A stretch of 64,000 nucleotides of DNA from DATBGZ01 sp036557785 (GTDB lineage Bacteria; Actinomycetota; Actinomycetes; Mycobacteriales; Micromonosporaceae), in assembly GCA_036557785.1 (NCBI GenBank), contig DATBGZ010000082.1, positions 154,466 through 218,465 of the forward strand, read 5' to 3'. Under the pieces are notes generated by a model that saw only the letters and a program-made list of their open reading frames with translations, was not told the DNA's origin and searched no databases. Position 1 is the stretch's first letter, and every line of letters begins with the position of its first letter. Shown here piece by piece: positions 34,713 to 44,490 of the stretch. The translations under genes and the position numbers were made by a program.

Positions 34713-35900
34713 CTACCCCGAGTCTGTGGTGGCCGCCAGTTCGGTGAGCCGGCGGTCGAGGAAGCGGCGTTCGGCACCGTCGTCCGTGAGCTGCCTCGCC
34801 CGTCGATAGGCATCGCGTGCCTGATCGGTTCGCCCGAGGCGTCGCAGCAGTTCCGCCCTGGTCGAGTGCAGGTAACGAAAGTCGTCCAGACCGAGCCCAT
34901 CGACAATCCGCAGCCCGGCCTCGGGTCCATCGGTCTCGGCGATCGCGATGGCGCGGTTCAACTCGACCACGGGTGAGCCGCTCAGCCGGCCGAGCTCGCC
35001 GTACAGTGCGGCGATCTGCGCCCAGTCGCAGGGCGTCTCGGCGTGCAAGGAGGCGATCGCGGCCTGCAGGACGTACGGCCCGCGGCCGCCGAGCGCGATC
35101 GCGCGATCGAGCTCGGCGCGTCCAGCGGCGATCTGCGTTGGGTTCCACTGTGACCGGTCCTGATCGGCGAGCAGTACCAACTCGCCGCCGCTGAACCGGG
35201 CGTCGCGGCGGGAGTCGTGCAACAGCATCATCGCGAGGAGCCCGCGAATCTCGGGGTCGTCCGGGAGCAGCTCGGTCAGCGCACGTCCCAACCAGATCGC
35301 CTCGGCCGCGAGCTCGTCGCGGCCACTGTAGCCCTCGTTGAAGATCAGGTAGACGACGGCGAGAACGGCGTCGAGGCGCTCGCGGAGCAGATGCGCCGGT
35401 GGCACTCGAAACGGGATCCTCGCTGCTTTGATCTTGCGCTTGGCTCGCACCAGGCGCTGCGCCATCGTGGGCTCCGGCACCAGGAAGGCGCGGGCGATCT
35501 CGTCCGTGGTCAGCCCGCCCAGGGTGCGCAGGGTGAGCGCGACCTGCGCCTCGACCGCGAGCGCCGGGTGGCAGCAGGTGAAGATCAGCTCGAGGCGCTC
35601 GTCGGGAAACGCGGTGGGGTTCATCGGCGCCTCAGCACGATCGGCGGCAACGAGCAGGTCGAACCTGGCGGCGAGCGCCCGCTCGCGGCGGATGCGATCC
35701 GTCGCGCGGTTGCGAGCGGTCCTCATCAGCCAAGCGCGCGGGTTGGTCGGTACGCCGTCGCGCGGCCAGTGATCGGCGGCGATGGCGAACGCCTCCTGCG
35801 CGGCTTCCTCGGCGAGGTCGAAGTCGCCGAGGAAGCCGACCAGAGTCGCAACGACGCGACCCCATTCCTCGCGGAAGACCTGGTCGAGGGTGACTACCAA
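34713..35900 (-). CDS. ECF-family sigma factor with C-terminal TPR-like domain
   Basis: 395 residues. Sigma-2 (AEEAAQEAFAIAADHW, NPRAWLMRTARNRATDRIRR) and sigma-4 (LTTDEIARAFLVPEPTMAQRLVRAKRKI) are clear; about 230 residues with VYLIFNEGYSGRDELAAEAIWL form the DUF6596/helical domain of the ECF42-like group. These lack an anti-sigma factor and are encoded with YCII/DGPF proteins, as here. TTG 35900 has GGAGG four bases upstream and lies inside the end of the YCII gene. Likely a stress-response sigma factor. Confidence 0.88.
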   Translation of the reverse strand: MVVTLDQVFREEWGRVVATLVGFLGDFDLAEEAAQEAFAIAADHWPRDGVPTNPRAWLMRTARNRATDRIRRERALAARFDLLVAADRAEAPMNPTAFPDERLELIFTCCHPALAVEAQVALTLRTLGGLTTDEIARAFLVPEPTMAQRLVRAKRKIKAARIPFRVPPAHLLRERLDAVLAVVYLIFNEGYSGRDELAAEAIWLGRALTELLPDDPEIRGLLAMMLLHDSRRDARFSGGELVLLADQDRSQWNPTQIAAGRAELDRAIALGGRGPYVLQAAIASLHAETPCDWAQIAALYGELGRLSGSPVVELNRAIAIAETDGPEAGLRIVDGLGLDDFRYLHSTRAELLRRLGRTDQARDAYRRARQLTDDGAERRFLDRRLTELAATTDSG

Positions 35901-36241
35901 TACACCTCCGAGGGCCGGATCTCGACGGCGCCACCGTAGCGCGCTGCCGGGACGCGGGCGGCCACCTCGATGGCGGCGTCGAGGTCGTCGGCCTCGAGGA
36001 TGAACAGACCGCCCACGGCCTCCTTCATCCCGACGAACGGGCCGTCGGTGGTCAGGGTCTTGCCACCCTCGACCCGCACGGTGGTCGCGTTCTGGGGCAG
36101 GCCCATCGGCGGCGCGGGGGTGACGCCCGGCGTCTGATTGATCGCCTGGTAGTCGGCGTAGACCTGCTTCTGCTCCTCCTCTGGGAGCGCGGCCTGTCGC
36201 TCGAGTGCGGTGCCTTGATAGATCAGCATGATGTACTTCAT
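35894..36241 (-). CDS. YCII-related (DGPF domain) protein
   Basis: 115 residues. MKYIMLIYQG, a TTDGPFVGMKEAVGGLFIL segment (DGPF motif) and the C-terminal ending GGAVEIRP are diagnostic of the YCII-like family that accompanies ECF42-type sigma factors. Its stop overlaps the sigma-factor start. It may modulate the sigma factor; this is inferred from conserved pairing. Confidence 0.88.
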   Translation of the reverse strand: MKYIMLIYQGTALERQAALPEEEQKQVYADYQAINQTPGVTPAPPMGLPQNATTVRVEGGKTLTTDGPFVGMKEAVGGLFILEADDLDAAIEVAARVPAARYGGAVEIRPSEVYW

Positions 36242-36441
36242 CGCTACCTCCGCGTCCTGACCTCACTGGTCACAGTAAGACGAACGGGGACGCACGAAAT
36301 CGACACCCGCGTGGCGTCGCTCGATGGAGCAGAAAACGACGCCGCGCAGAGTCATGATGCCTACAGCCATGAGTCCGTCGTCACGATCTGTCACCGACGC
36401 GTTACTGGTTATGGGCGCGATCGGCAGGAGGAGGACCCGGA

Positions 36442-37923
36442 GTGCGGTTGCGTTCGCTGATCGGCAAGATCGGCGCGAAGTACGACCGGCAGTTGCCGAT
36501 GTCAAGCGAAGCACAGGGGTTGCTTCGCCGGGCCGGCGTCGAGTTCGAGCAATGGATACCGGCTGGCCACCGGGCCCAGGGTAGCGGCGGCAGGGGAAGA
36601 GCCGCGGTAATCCCAAGCATCGTGATATTTACCGTAGGCGAGGAGGCCCGCAGCGGCCTGTTCGTCGCCTATCTGTTCGCCGCCGACATGAGCACCGTGA
36701 CCCTCAGCCTCAACCAGGGCATCAACGAGATCGCCGAAGAAGTGGGGCGAGCCGAGGCACGACGTACGCTCGCGTCGGCAGCCGCCGACATACGCGCGGC
36801 CTTGAGACCCAAAGATGTCACCGGCCTCGATGCGACGTGTGACCTACGCAGCACCACCCAGTTGGCGGTTGACTACGAGCGCGCGAACATCCTCTCGCGT
36901 ACGTATCGGCTGGACGCGCTACCCGACGAGCGGACGATGATCACCGACCTGCGGCGATTCATCCGCATGTACGCCCGGGCCCTGGATGCGCGTGCCAGAG
37001 TCGGTCAACGACTCAGCAGCCGGGCCAGAGCCACACCTGCATCCAAACCCGCGCAGTCGGCTCACCCGACCAGATTGATAACCCGCCGGCGACTGCTCGT
37101 CGGGCTCGTGAGCCTGCCCGCCGCGTTCGTGGTTCCGGCCGCGCTCGGCCTGGAACTGCTCGCGGAGGACGAGAAGCCGAAGCCGCCCCCGCCCCCGCCT
37201 GGCCCGGCGCCCCAGTTCACCATCGACGTCAGTCAGCATGACTGGGACCACGACGGCGGCAACCTTGACTGGACGGCTGTGCGTCGAGCCGGGATCGACG
37301 GCATGTGCGCCCGTGCAACGTATGGCGACCCATCCGGCTTCACGTACCCCACGTACCACTTCGGCGACTTCGTTCGTGGGGCCAACGATGCCGGATTCCT
37401 GTTGCGTGGCGGCTATCACAACCTGGTCCGGGGCGAGCAGGCGTCGATCAACCGCCAGGTCGATTGGCTGCGCCAGGAACTGGACGCCCATGACGCGAAC
37501 TGGGCACTGCTCGACGTCGAACGCTATGCCGAAATGATCTCGGCCGGCGCCTGGCCGCGCTGGGACGATGTGCGCCGCTTCGACGACCGGTGGGCCGCGG
37601 TCGACGACCGGGTCCTGGTCGGCTACGTCCCGCCATGGAACTGGAGAAACCACCTGGGACAACCCGACCTGCGCGAGTTCCGCGGCCCGCTGATCGCCTC
37701 GGCCTATCCGCTTGATGAGCGCGCCGACGAGTACCAGCGGTTGTACGCACGCTGCGGTGGCGACCACGGACCGGGGTGGGCGCCCTATGGCAACCGAGTC
37801 TCTGAAGGCTGGCAGTACAGCTCGCGGGCAAGAGTGCCGGGCGCGGCATCCGTCTATGACATGACTGCCTGGCGGATCTCGCCCGAGCAGTTGTACACGA
37901 TGCTGGTCGGGGATCGAGGCTGA
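36442..37923 (+). CDS. McrB N-terminal (DUF3578) domain fused to membrane helix and GH25 muramidase
   Basis: 493 residues in three parts. Residues 20-185 match the McrB/DUF3578 DNA-sensing domain (SGLFVAYLFAADMSTVTLSL, NQGINEI, YERANILSRTYRLDALP, DLRRFIRMY). Residues 214-236 are RRR plus a hydrophobic helix, followed by a Pro linker. Residues 258-493 are a GH25 lysozyme: IDVSQHDWD, LDWTAVRRAGI, and the catalytic D-x-E as D358-V-E360. The N-domain would lie inside, the muramidase outside. GTG start with AGGAGGAGG. DUF3578 normally joins a McrB AAA+ motor, so this fusion is odd. No frameshift is seen. Confidence 0.78.
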   Translation: MRLRSLIGKIGAKYDRQLPMSSEAQGLLRRAGVEFEQWIPAGHRAQGSGGRGRAAVIPSIVIFTVGEEARSGLFVAYLFAADMSTVTLSLNQGINEIAEEVGRAEARRTLASAAADIRAALRPKDVTGLDATCDLRSTTQLAVDYERANILSRTYRLDALPDERTMITDLRRFIRMYARALDARARVGQRLSSRARATPASKPAQSAHPTRLITRRRLLVGLVSLPAAFVVPAALGLELLAEDEKPKPPPPPPGPAPQFTIDVSQHDWDHDGGNLDWTAVRRAGIDGMCARATYGDPSGFTYPTYHFGDFVRGANDAGFLLRGGYHNLVRGEQASINRQVDWLRQELDAHDANWALLDVERYAEMISAGAWPRWDDVRRFDDRWAAVDDRVLVGYVPPWNWRNHLGQPDLREFRGPLIASAYPLDERADEYQRLYARCGGDHGPGWAPYGNRVSEGWQYSSRARVPGAASVYDMTAWRISPEQLYTMLVGDRG

Positions 37924-38074
37924 TCGCTGACCGGCCCGGATCGGCGACGGGGCCGTACGCTCCACCGGCGAAGCCATCACCGACGTAGGGTTTCGCGGGG
38001 CGAGTCGCGGGTAGTGGCGATCGAGGCCGCATCTGGCACGGCCCACGACCGCATCGAGAGGCCCGAGGGTGATC

Positions 38075-39124
38075 ATGTTCAGCAGGCGACCGACGCGGAG
38101 CCGGGTCGTGATAGCGGCTGTTGTGACCGCCCTGGCGGCCACGAGCGTGACGGCGGTCGCGGTGGCCAGCACGAGCGGCGCACGAAATCACAGCGCACCG
38201 AGGGCTCCGGGGGCTGTCGCGGCCGGCGCTCCGACGGCGGGGTGCCCCTCCGGGCCGGTGTGCCAGCCGTGGACGACGCAGACCCCGGTGCCGACGACGT
38301 CGAACACGGGCGCCACGCCCGCACAGACGGCCGGGCCAGGCACGTCGCGCGGGGCGAACCTCACGAGTTGCTTCACGCAACTGGACGCCTGCGGCTACCC
38401 GAGCAAGACGACCGCGGGTGTGCCGGCCGGCACGGCATTGACAAAGTACAACGGGCCATCGACAATCACGGCACCCAACACGGTCATCGATGGCAAGACG
38501 TTGGGGTGCATTACCGTCAGAGCCCCTGGGGTCGTGATCCGCAACAGCACACTCACCGGTTCGTGCTTCTGGGTGGTGGATGTCGAGGACGGCGGCTCAG
38601 TGACGGTCGACCACAGCGTGATCGACTGTGTTGACTACGGCGGTACGGGCATCGGTGAGTCGCACTTCACGGTCGAGCGCTCGCAGATCCTGCGTTGCGA
38701 GAACGGCGCCGACGTGTCATGGGGCCACATCACGATCAGGGACTCGTACATCGGCGACGTGCGTGAGGTGAACGGCGGGCACGGTGACGGGCTTCAGATC
38801 TCCGGTGACACGCTCGACTTCGTCGATGTCAACATCGAGCACAACACCTTCGACATGCTGCGGCCCGTCACGAGCAACTTCGAGTTCGACTCAGCGCCGA
38901 CCGCGCACCTGTCCGTGGAGAACAACCTGCTCAGCGCGGGCGCGTACACCGTCTACTGCCCTGCCCCGACTGGTGCAGGCTCGGTCGTGTTCGCAGGCAA
39001 CCGGTTCGCCGTGGACGGTAAGCACGCGCCGTCCTACGGGTTCTCGACGGGCTGTGGCCGGTCGGGGATCACGTGGTCGGACAACTACCGGGACGACACA
39101 CTGGCGGCTGTGCGCGCTGAGTGA
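38075..39124 (+). CDS. Secreted right-handed beta-helix protein
   Basis: 349 residues. A signal peptide (basic start, VVIAAVVTALAATSVTAVAVAST) and Thr/Pro-rich linker precede a parallel beta-helix (about 110-345) with repeated short strands such as VIRNSTLTG, VDHSVID and IRDSYIGDV. Several cysteines suggest disulfides. Related secreted proteins bind or cleave polysaccharide; catalytic residues are not evident. It follows the muramidase fusion in the same direction after 150 bases. Confidence 0.78.
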   Translation: MFSRRPTRSRVVIAAVVTALAATSVTAVAVASTSGARNHSAPRAPGAVAAGAPTAGCPSGPVCQPWTTQTPVPTTSNTGATPAQTAGPGTSRGANLTSCFTQLDACGYPSKTTAGVPAGTALTKYNGPSTITAPNTVIDGKTLGCITVRAPGVVIRNSTLTGSCFWVVDVEDGGSVTVDHSVIDCVDYGGTGIGESHFTVERSQILRCENGADVSWGHITIRDSYIGDVREVNGGHGDGLQISGDTLDFVDVNIEHNTFDMLRPVTSNFEFDSAPTAHLSVENNLLSAGAYTVYCPAPTGAGSVVFAGNRFAVDGKHAPSYGFSTGCGRSGITWSDNYRDDTLAAVRAE

Positions 39125-39253
39125 GCCGATGTGCATGAGTGGGCATAAAGCCACGGTCGGGGATCGCTGCAGCTTGCCCGGTTCGCCTGATGAGTTCGTC
39201 GTCGGTTCGTTAGTGTCGGATGAGGCTTCCATCGCGACCGACAGGAGTACGGC

Positions 39254-40105
39254 ATGGCGTCCATTTCGGAGCGTGAGAGCAGGCAGGTCGAGGCGGCGAA
39301 CGCCTCCGGCGCTCCTCCGGTCGTCTTCATCCACGGCCTTTGGCTGCTGCCGAGCAGCTGGAACAACTGGGTCGACTTCTTCAGGCAGGCAGGCTTCGCG
39401 CCGCTGACGCCGGACTGGCCAGACGACCCGGCGACGGTTGACGAGGCGCGGGCGGACCCGAACGTTCTCGCGAAGAAGACACTGAAGCAGATCGCGAACC
39501 ACACGGCCGACGTGATCGGCAAGCTGGAGCGCAAGCCGGCCATCATGGGGCACTCGACCGGCGGATTGGTGGCCCAGATGCTCGCCGGCCGTGGGCTCTC
39601 GGCAGCCACCGTGGCCATCGACCCGGGCGTCTTTCGCGGCGTCCTGCCCCTACCGCTGTCCACACTCAGGGCGAGTGGACCGTTCCTGTTGAACCCCCGG
39701 TACCGTGGCCGCGCTATCACGCTCACCTTCGACCAGTTCCATTACGGCTGGACGAACGCGCTCGATGAGGGCGAGGCGAAGCGCCTGTACGACACATACC
39801 ACGTGGCCGGCTCGGGGATCGCCTTGGCCCAGATGGGCAACGCCAACCTCAACCCCTGGACCGAGTCGAAGGTCGACACGAAGAACCCGCGCAGGGGCCC
39901 GCTGCTCATCCTCGACGGAGAGAAGGACCACACGGTGCCCTGGGCGATCGCCAACGCCTCCTACAAGCGGCAGCGGCGCAACCCGAACGTCACCGAGATC
40001 AAGAAGATGCCCGACCGCGGGCACTCGCTGACCATCGATCACGGTTGGCAGGAGGTAGCGCAGACCGCGCTCGACTTCGTCAGGCGGTTCGGCCCGACGG
40101 GGTGA
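39254..40105 (+). CDS. Alpha/beta hydrolase
   Basis: 283 residues. VVFIHGLWLLPSSWNNW is the oxyanion region, IMGHSTGGLVAQML the nucleophile elbow (Ser of GHSTG), DGEKDHTVP supplies Asp, and PDRGHSLTID the histidine. It is cytosolic with no leader. Substrate unknown; close relatives act on esters or epoxides. ATG start with CAGGAG upstream. Confidence 0.88.
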   Translation: MASISERESRQVEAANASGAPPVVFIHGLWLLPSSWNNWVDFFRQAGFAPLTPDWPDDPATVDEARADPNVLAKKTLKQIANHTADVIGKLERKPAIMGHSTGGLVAQMLAGRGLSAATVAIDPGVFRGVLPLPLSTLRASGPFLLNPRYRGRAITLTFDQFHYGWTNALDEGEAKRLYDTYHVAGSGIALAQMGNANLNPWTESKVDTKNPRRGPLLILDGEKDHTVPWAIANASYKRQRRNPNVTEIKKMPDRGHSLTIDHGWQEVAQTALDFVRRFGPTG

Positions 40106-40258
40106 TCGCCGTTCCGTGCTCGCCCGCCACCGCCCACACGGCACCCCGGTGATGCCGCTAACACCTGGCACGCGGTCCTTGGCGTTTGCTGTCAAATCTG
40201 GACCATTGCTGTCGTACCCGCACCGATCGCCCCCCGGACACAGCAAAGGCCCCGTCAC

Positions 40259-40906
40259 GTGAAGCACAAGAAGATCATCATCATCGGCGCTGCCGTGATC
40301 GGCACCCTCGGTATCCTCGCCTGCTCGGGTGCGGGCAACAAGGACAAGCCGAGCAGTGACGGCGGGTTGGGCGCCGGTTCCAGCAGCGGTCCGGTGACGG
40401 CCGCAAAGGATCCCGACGGATTCGGGGAAGGCACCTTCGCCGTCGGCGCGGACATCAAGGCCGGCATCTATGCCTCGGCCGTCCCGGACGACTCAGTCAA
40501 CTGCTACGTCGAGGTCAGCAGGGACAACACTGGTTCGGTGGATTCGATCATCCATAACGATAACCTCAGCCCCGGCTCGCACGCGCTCGTGCAGGTGTCC
40601 GACGGGCAATACCTGAAGACGTCGGGCTGCGGCGATTGGGCGTCGGCTTCCGCCACTGGCCCGCAGTCGACCACCTTCACCGAGGGCATCTTCCGCGTCG
40701 GTAACGAGATCGCGCCCGGCCAGTACACCGCCACAGTTCCGTCCGACTCGTCGAACTGCTACTACTCGATCTCCAAGGACGGATCGATGGGGATCTCCTC
40801 AATTGTGAAGAACGACAACCTGAATGCGGGCGCGCGCGGTCTGATCACGGTCAAGGCCGGCCAGTGGCTCAAGGCGGACGGTTGCGGAACCTGGACGAAG
40901 CAGTAG
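40259..40906 (+). CDS. Lipoprotein with two tandem repeats
   Basis: 215 residues. The leader KKIIIIGAAVIGTLGILACSG ends in lipobox LGILAC (C22). Two ~72-residue repeats follow: GTFAVGADIKAGIYASAVPD ... YLKTSGCGDW and GIFRVGNEIAPGQYTATVP ... WLKADGCGTW. Each has conserved G(T/I)F-x-VG and a paired Cys. Such beta-sandwich repeats are common on actinobacterial surfaces; ligand unknown. GTG start, AAAGG upstream. Confidence 0.82.
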   Translation: MKHKKIIIIGAAVIGTLGILACSGAGNKDKPSSDGGLGAGSSSGPVTAAKDPDGFGEGTFAVGADIKAGIYASAVPDDSVNCYVEVSRDNTGSVDSIIHNDNLSPGSHALVQVSDGQYLKTSGCGDWASASATGPQSTTFTEGIFRVGNEIAPGQYTATVPSDSSNCYYSISKDGSMGISSIVKNDNLNAGARGLITVKAGQWLKADGCGTWTKQ

Positions 40907-40937
40907 CTCGTTCCTCGACCGGGCCGCCGCGCAGCGC

Positions 40938-41630
40938 TCACGTCAGTGTGCAGAGGATCTCTCGGTTGAGAGCCGTCGCATCGGTCTCCCACTTGGCGTA
41001 GGCGTTCGGGAATGCGGAGCGTTGGACGCGCTGGGCGGCGGCCGTGAGGGCCATCGACTCCCACCCATTAACGCGCTGTAAGGCCAGGTAAAAGGCAGTG
41101 GCGGCGTAGACCGGGTCCCTGACTTGTGCGGGAGTTCCCCAACCCATCGAGGGGCGTTGCTGGAATAGTCCGAGGGAGTCGTGATCGTTATTGGCGCCGA
41201 GGTCGCCGAGGTTGTAGAGCTGGCTCTCCTGCATCGCGGTCGCCAGAGCGATAATCTCCGCGCGCTTCGGGAGATCCAGCGCCATACCGACCTGGACGAT
41301 CGTCTTGGCGTTGGCGCGCTGGGTGCTGTCCCACTTGTGCGGAGTCTTCGGTGCGACACAGGCGGACGGTGTTGCGTGCGGCGATGCTGCCGGAACGGCC
41401 TCCTGAGCGATCTGCGCCTTGATCCACTCGGTGAGCATTGCGGTCTCGGCGGCATCGGGAACAACCATCAGCGCGAGCTCATCGAGAGTGAGCGGGTCGG
41501 TTGGCGGTGGGTGGGGCCGGGTTCGCACGACGGTGACGACAATCGCGGTGAGGGCCACGAAGATCATCACGAGCGTCGTTATGACCCGTCGCCGGGTGAG
41601 TTTGGCAGGGATGTGGATCGGGTCATACAT
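40938..41630 (-). CDS. Membrane-anchored lysozyme-like (transglycosylase-fold) protein
   Basis: 230 residues. A membrane helix (TRRRVITTLVMIFVALTAIVVTV) near the N-terminus, then a Pro/Thr region and a C-terminal domain with ALATAMQESQLYNLGDLG, SLGLFQQRPSMGWGT and ATAFYLALQRVNGWES. E in AMQES is the expected catalytic acid. These look like lytic-transglycosylase relatives. ATG 41630 has GGGAGGG five bases upstream. A convergent neighbour carries the lipoprotein above. Confidence 0.82.
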   Translation of the reverse strand: MYDPIHIPAKLTRRRVITTLVMIFVALTAIVVTVVRTRPHPPPTDPLTLDELALMVVPDAAETAMLTEWIKAQIAQEAVPAASPHATPSACVAPKTPHKWDSTQRANAKTIVQVGMALDLPKRAEIIALATAMQESQLYNLGDLGANNDHDSLGLFQQRPSMGWGTPAQVRDPVYAATAFYLALQRVNGWESMALTAAAQRVQRSAFPNAYAKWETDATALNREILCTLT

Positions 41631-42091
41631 TCGCGACCCTCCCCGTCGGCACGCGGGTACGGCACATCCGCGCGGGCATGACAGGCCTGCCTTCGTCAAT
41701 CACTCGAACCACAATAACGAGCATTCGACGCAATCGCCCCTCCGGCGTGTGCGACTCGCGGCCGGCTGGGTGCCTGTACGGGTCTGTTATGACCCCGAAC
41801 AACCACGGAGCGTGGTCGCGCTGTAACGCAACGCCTCTCCTGCTCTGGCCGGCGGCGAGGCTCGGCAGCATCCAGCTGCTCGTTGTCCCGTCCACCGTGC
41901 AGGACGCGCGGTTGCGGTCACAGCAGGGACGCCGCTGCGGCGATGGGAGGCCGAGACCGAACGCGTAGGTGCCGATCGCTGCGATGAGCCTGGGCGCGTT
42001 CTCGGCCGCGACGGTACGTGCGGCCAGAATCGTCCGTGCATGCGCAAGACTCGATAGTGGACAGACATGCGAAGGTCGTTGCGTTAAGCCG
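41631..42091. other. Gene-free stretch
   Basis: No open frame here has a credible start, ribosome-binding site or family match. Some minus-strand frames are open by chance in the GC-rich DNA. I see no repeat or RNA signal. Confidence 0.4.
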
Positions 42092-42576
42092 TCAGGCCGG
42101 CGGCGGAACGGCAAGGGCGGCGAACTCGTCGATGGCCTCGGCCCGGCGGACGGGGCTGAGATGAAGCGTGCAGGCGCGTTCGAAGCACGCACCGATCCGT
42201 TCCCATATGGCGATCACCTCGTCGAGGGCGGTGCGGTCGCCGAGCCGGCCCGCGAGACGTGCCAAGACCGCGATCGCCCAGTCGTGCTCGGTCGCGGCGG
42301 ACTGTGCCGCGCCCACGATGGGGGCCAGGGTGTCGGCGGGGAGCCCTGCCACCGTGGCCAGTTCAGCGACCGCCGCGTGGGCGTACGCGCGGTAGGTGGC
42401 CGGGGCCCCCTCGCGACCTGAGGTCGAAGTTGGGCAGCGTCAGGGGGCCGGGCACGGTTGACCGCGGCTCCTGCGATCCGTAGGCCGGTGTCGGTCCTGA
42501 GGCTCTTGCGGGACTCGATCCAGTCGGCTACACGGTGAACGCCGATGTCCCGGTACTCGATCGCCGGCAGGAGCAT
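42092..42576 (-). pseudogene. Frameshifted gene remnant downstream of TIR-WD40
   Basis: Reading from 42576, one frame gives a coding-like stretch (MLLPAIEYRDIGVHRVADW, TDTGLRIAGAAVNRA). Around 42430 this dissolves and a second frame continues as AYAHAAVAELATVAGLPAD, HDWAIAVLARLAGRLGD and WERIGACFERACTLH to 42092. Both halves have protein-like helical patterns, so one gene with a frameshift is the simplest reading. Family unknown. The second half alone can start at GTG 42352 (86 residues). Confidence 0.45.
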
Positions 42577-42595
42577 CTCAAGCTTCCGCAATCGC

Positions 42596-43858
42596 CTATG
42601 CCTTCCAGATGCGTATCGCCCCATCCCCGTGTCCGGAGGCGAGCGTCCTACCGTCGGGTGAGTAGGCCAGGTCGTAGATCCCGGCCGCGCGCTTGGTGAT
42701 GCACATGACGTGACCGCCCGTCGTGGCATCCCAGAGCTGAATGGTCTGGTCGGTGCTGCCGGTCGCTAACCGATAGCCGCTGGGCGAGAACGCGACCGCC
42801 CTGACGGGCCTCGTGTGGCGGGCAAGTAGCTGCAGCTCGTCGCCAGTCTTGGCATCCCAGATCCGGGCCGTACCGTCCTCACCACCTGTCGCTACGTATC
42901 GGCCGTCCCACGACACGGTGACGTCATGGACTGGTCCCCCTCGGTGGCCTCGCAGCGATCCGATCCGGCGGCCGCTTCGGATGTCCCACAAGCATGCGCC
43001 GAGTGTGCTGCCTGCCTCTGTGGGCGCCACGAGCCAGGTGCCATCGGGAGCGAATACCAGTGGTGAGGCCGGCTTGACCCGACCACCAAGGGTGCGCAGC
43101 AACTCGCCAGACTGCAGATCCCAAACCTGCTCAAGAGTGTCGCTGCTTCCCGTCACAAGGTGCGCGCCGTCGGACGAGATGGCAATTGATGTGAGTGGCT
43201 TGCGGTGCTGGCCAACGGTTCCGATCAGCTCGCCGGTCTCGGTGTCCCACAGATGAACCTTGTGCCCGGGGCCGCCGGTCGCGATCTTGTCTCCGTATCG
43301 GCTGAAGGACACCGGCCACGTGGCGCCCTCTATCGTCCGCCGCAGCTGTCCTGTAGCGGGATGCCAGATGCGTACCCGCATCTCGGGGCCAGCGCTGGCA
43401 ACCATCGACGAGCTGGCTGCTGGGTAGGCGACCGAGCGGACATGCCCATCGTGCGCCCTCATCTCGAAGAGGAGCTCGCCTTCCCCCACGAGGACCTTGA
43501 GCCTGCCGAGGAAGCCGTGGCTCGGGAGCTCGCCACCAGTGAGGATCTCTATCTGGATGTGCCCTATGCCGAAGAAGCGCGTGCCGTCGAGCGAAATCGG
43601 CATCAGGTCCCGGTTCCTATCCTTGGCATAGTCAAACTCATCGATGACACTCGGAGACTCGTTCGATCGATGGGACATCACGACGACGAAAGCCGCGCAC
43701 TGCTCGATCTTCGTCAGGATGGCATCGTCCCACCGCTTGCCGGGGGTCAGGTGGACGTCGTACCAAACCTCGATCCCCTCACCCCTGAGGAAGTGGGCGA
43801 GCTTATCGACGAACTCTCGGTCCTCGTGGGCATAGCTGATGAACAGATATCCAGACAC
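42596..43858 (-). CDS. TIR domain-WD40 repeat protein
   Basis: 420 residues. Residues 1-115 are a TIR domain (GYLFISYAHEDREFVDKLA, EVWYDVHLTPGKRWDDAI, FVVVMSHRSN); E74 in VIDEFDYAKD is the likely catalytic glutamate for NAD cleavage. From residue ~130 seven WD40 blades follow, e.g. VRIWHP, VHLWDTETGEL, QVWDLQSGEL, ARIWDAKTGDEL, IQLWDATTGG, IRIWKA. TIR-WD40 proteins occur in bacterial immunity and in signalling. GTG 43858 has GGGGAGG upstream. A degraded gene follows; no partner is visible. Confidence 0.85.
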   Translation of the reverse strand: MSGYLFISYAHEDREFVDKLAHFLRGEGIEVWYDVHLTPGKRWDDAILTKIEQCAAFVVVMSHRSNESPSVIDEFDYAKDRNRDLMPISLDGTRFFGIGHIQIEILTGGELPSHGFLGRLKVLVGEGELLFEMRAHDGHVRSVAYPAASSSMVASAGPEMRVRIWHPATGQLRRTIEGATWPVSFSRYGDKIATGGPGHKVHLWDTETGELIGTVGQHRKPLTSIAISSDGAHLVTGSSDTLEQVWDLQSGELLRTLGGRVKPASPLVFAPDGTWLVAPTEAGSTLGACLWDIRSGRRIGSLRGHRGGPVHDVTVSWDGRYVATGGEDGTARIWDAKTGDELQLLARHTRPVRAVAFSPSGYRLATGSTDQTIQLWDATTGGHVMCITKRAAGIYDLAYSPDGRTLASGHGDGAIRIWKA

Positions 43859-44003
43859 GGCGCCTCCCCATGGCCAGCAGGAGCACGGTAACTCAGAAAC
43901 GGAGGTCGCCGTCAGCGCCCAAGGGGCTAATTCTTTTCGATCTTGTTGGCCGTCTATTCCAGCTTGCCGACTGGGTGACATCGGCTGGCGTTGAGTTTCT
44001 GGT

Positions 44004-44297
44004 ATGACATCTACGGTGTGCCGGTCGGGGCAGTCGAGTTGCGGTCCCGTTGTTGGACCGACTCGCCCCGACGTGCAACTGGAGCTCGTGCGCGCGACCG
44101 GGGCGGTCGCGCTGATGCCCGTCCTTACGCTTCCGACCAACGACCGCACGATCGCCATCAGCGACACCGCCGACGTCCGCTTCACCCGCCGCCTCGTCGC
44201 CGTAACCCTGGAGACCCCTCCAACTCCAGCCCTGACCGCGCTCGTGGCTGCCGTCGAGGCCAGGAACAGAAGATCCGATGACCTCCATGATCAGTAG
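44004..44297 (+). pseudogene. 3' fragment of a LysR-type regulator
   Basis: A 97-codon frame whose last ~70 residues match the end of LysR effector-binding domains: ATGAVALMPVLTL, RFTRRLVAVTLE and PALTALVAAVEAR. The DNA-binding half and most of the effector domain are absent. The remaining codons are intact, so loss may be recent. Truncated remnant rather than a functional regulator. Confidence 0.6.
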
Positions 44298-44490
44298 GTG
44301 ATGGGCGGCGCCCTGGCCGTACTGCGCTACAGGTCACTCATCGACATCGCGGTCCGGGGACAAGAGGCAGGGCTGCTGGAATGCTGGCATCTCGACTGTT
44401 ACCGCCGCGATCAGGACGGGCTCTGGAGGGTCCGTTTGGCCGCAGGCGACTTCCATTAGTCCATGTGGGACAGCAGCGCGGTCGGCGCCC

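Noticed and set aside
41969..42421. Plus-strand gene
   Set aside because: Antisense to a coding-like remnant, no ribosome-binding site, no family match.
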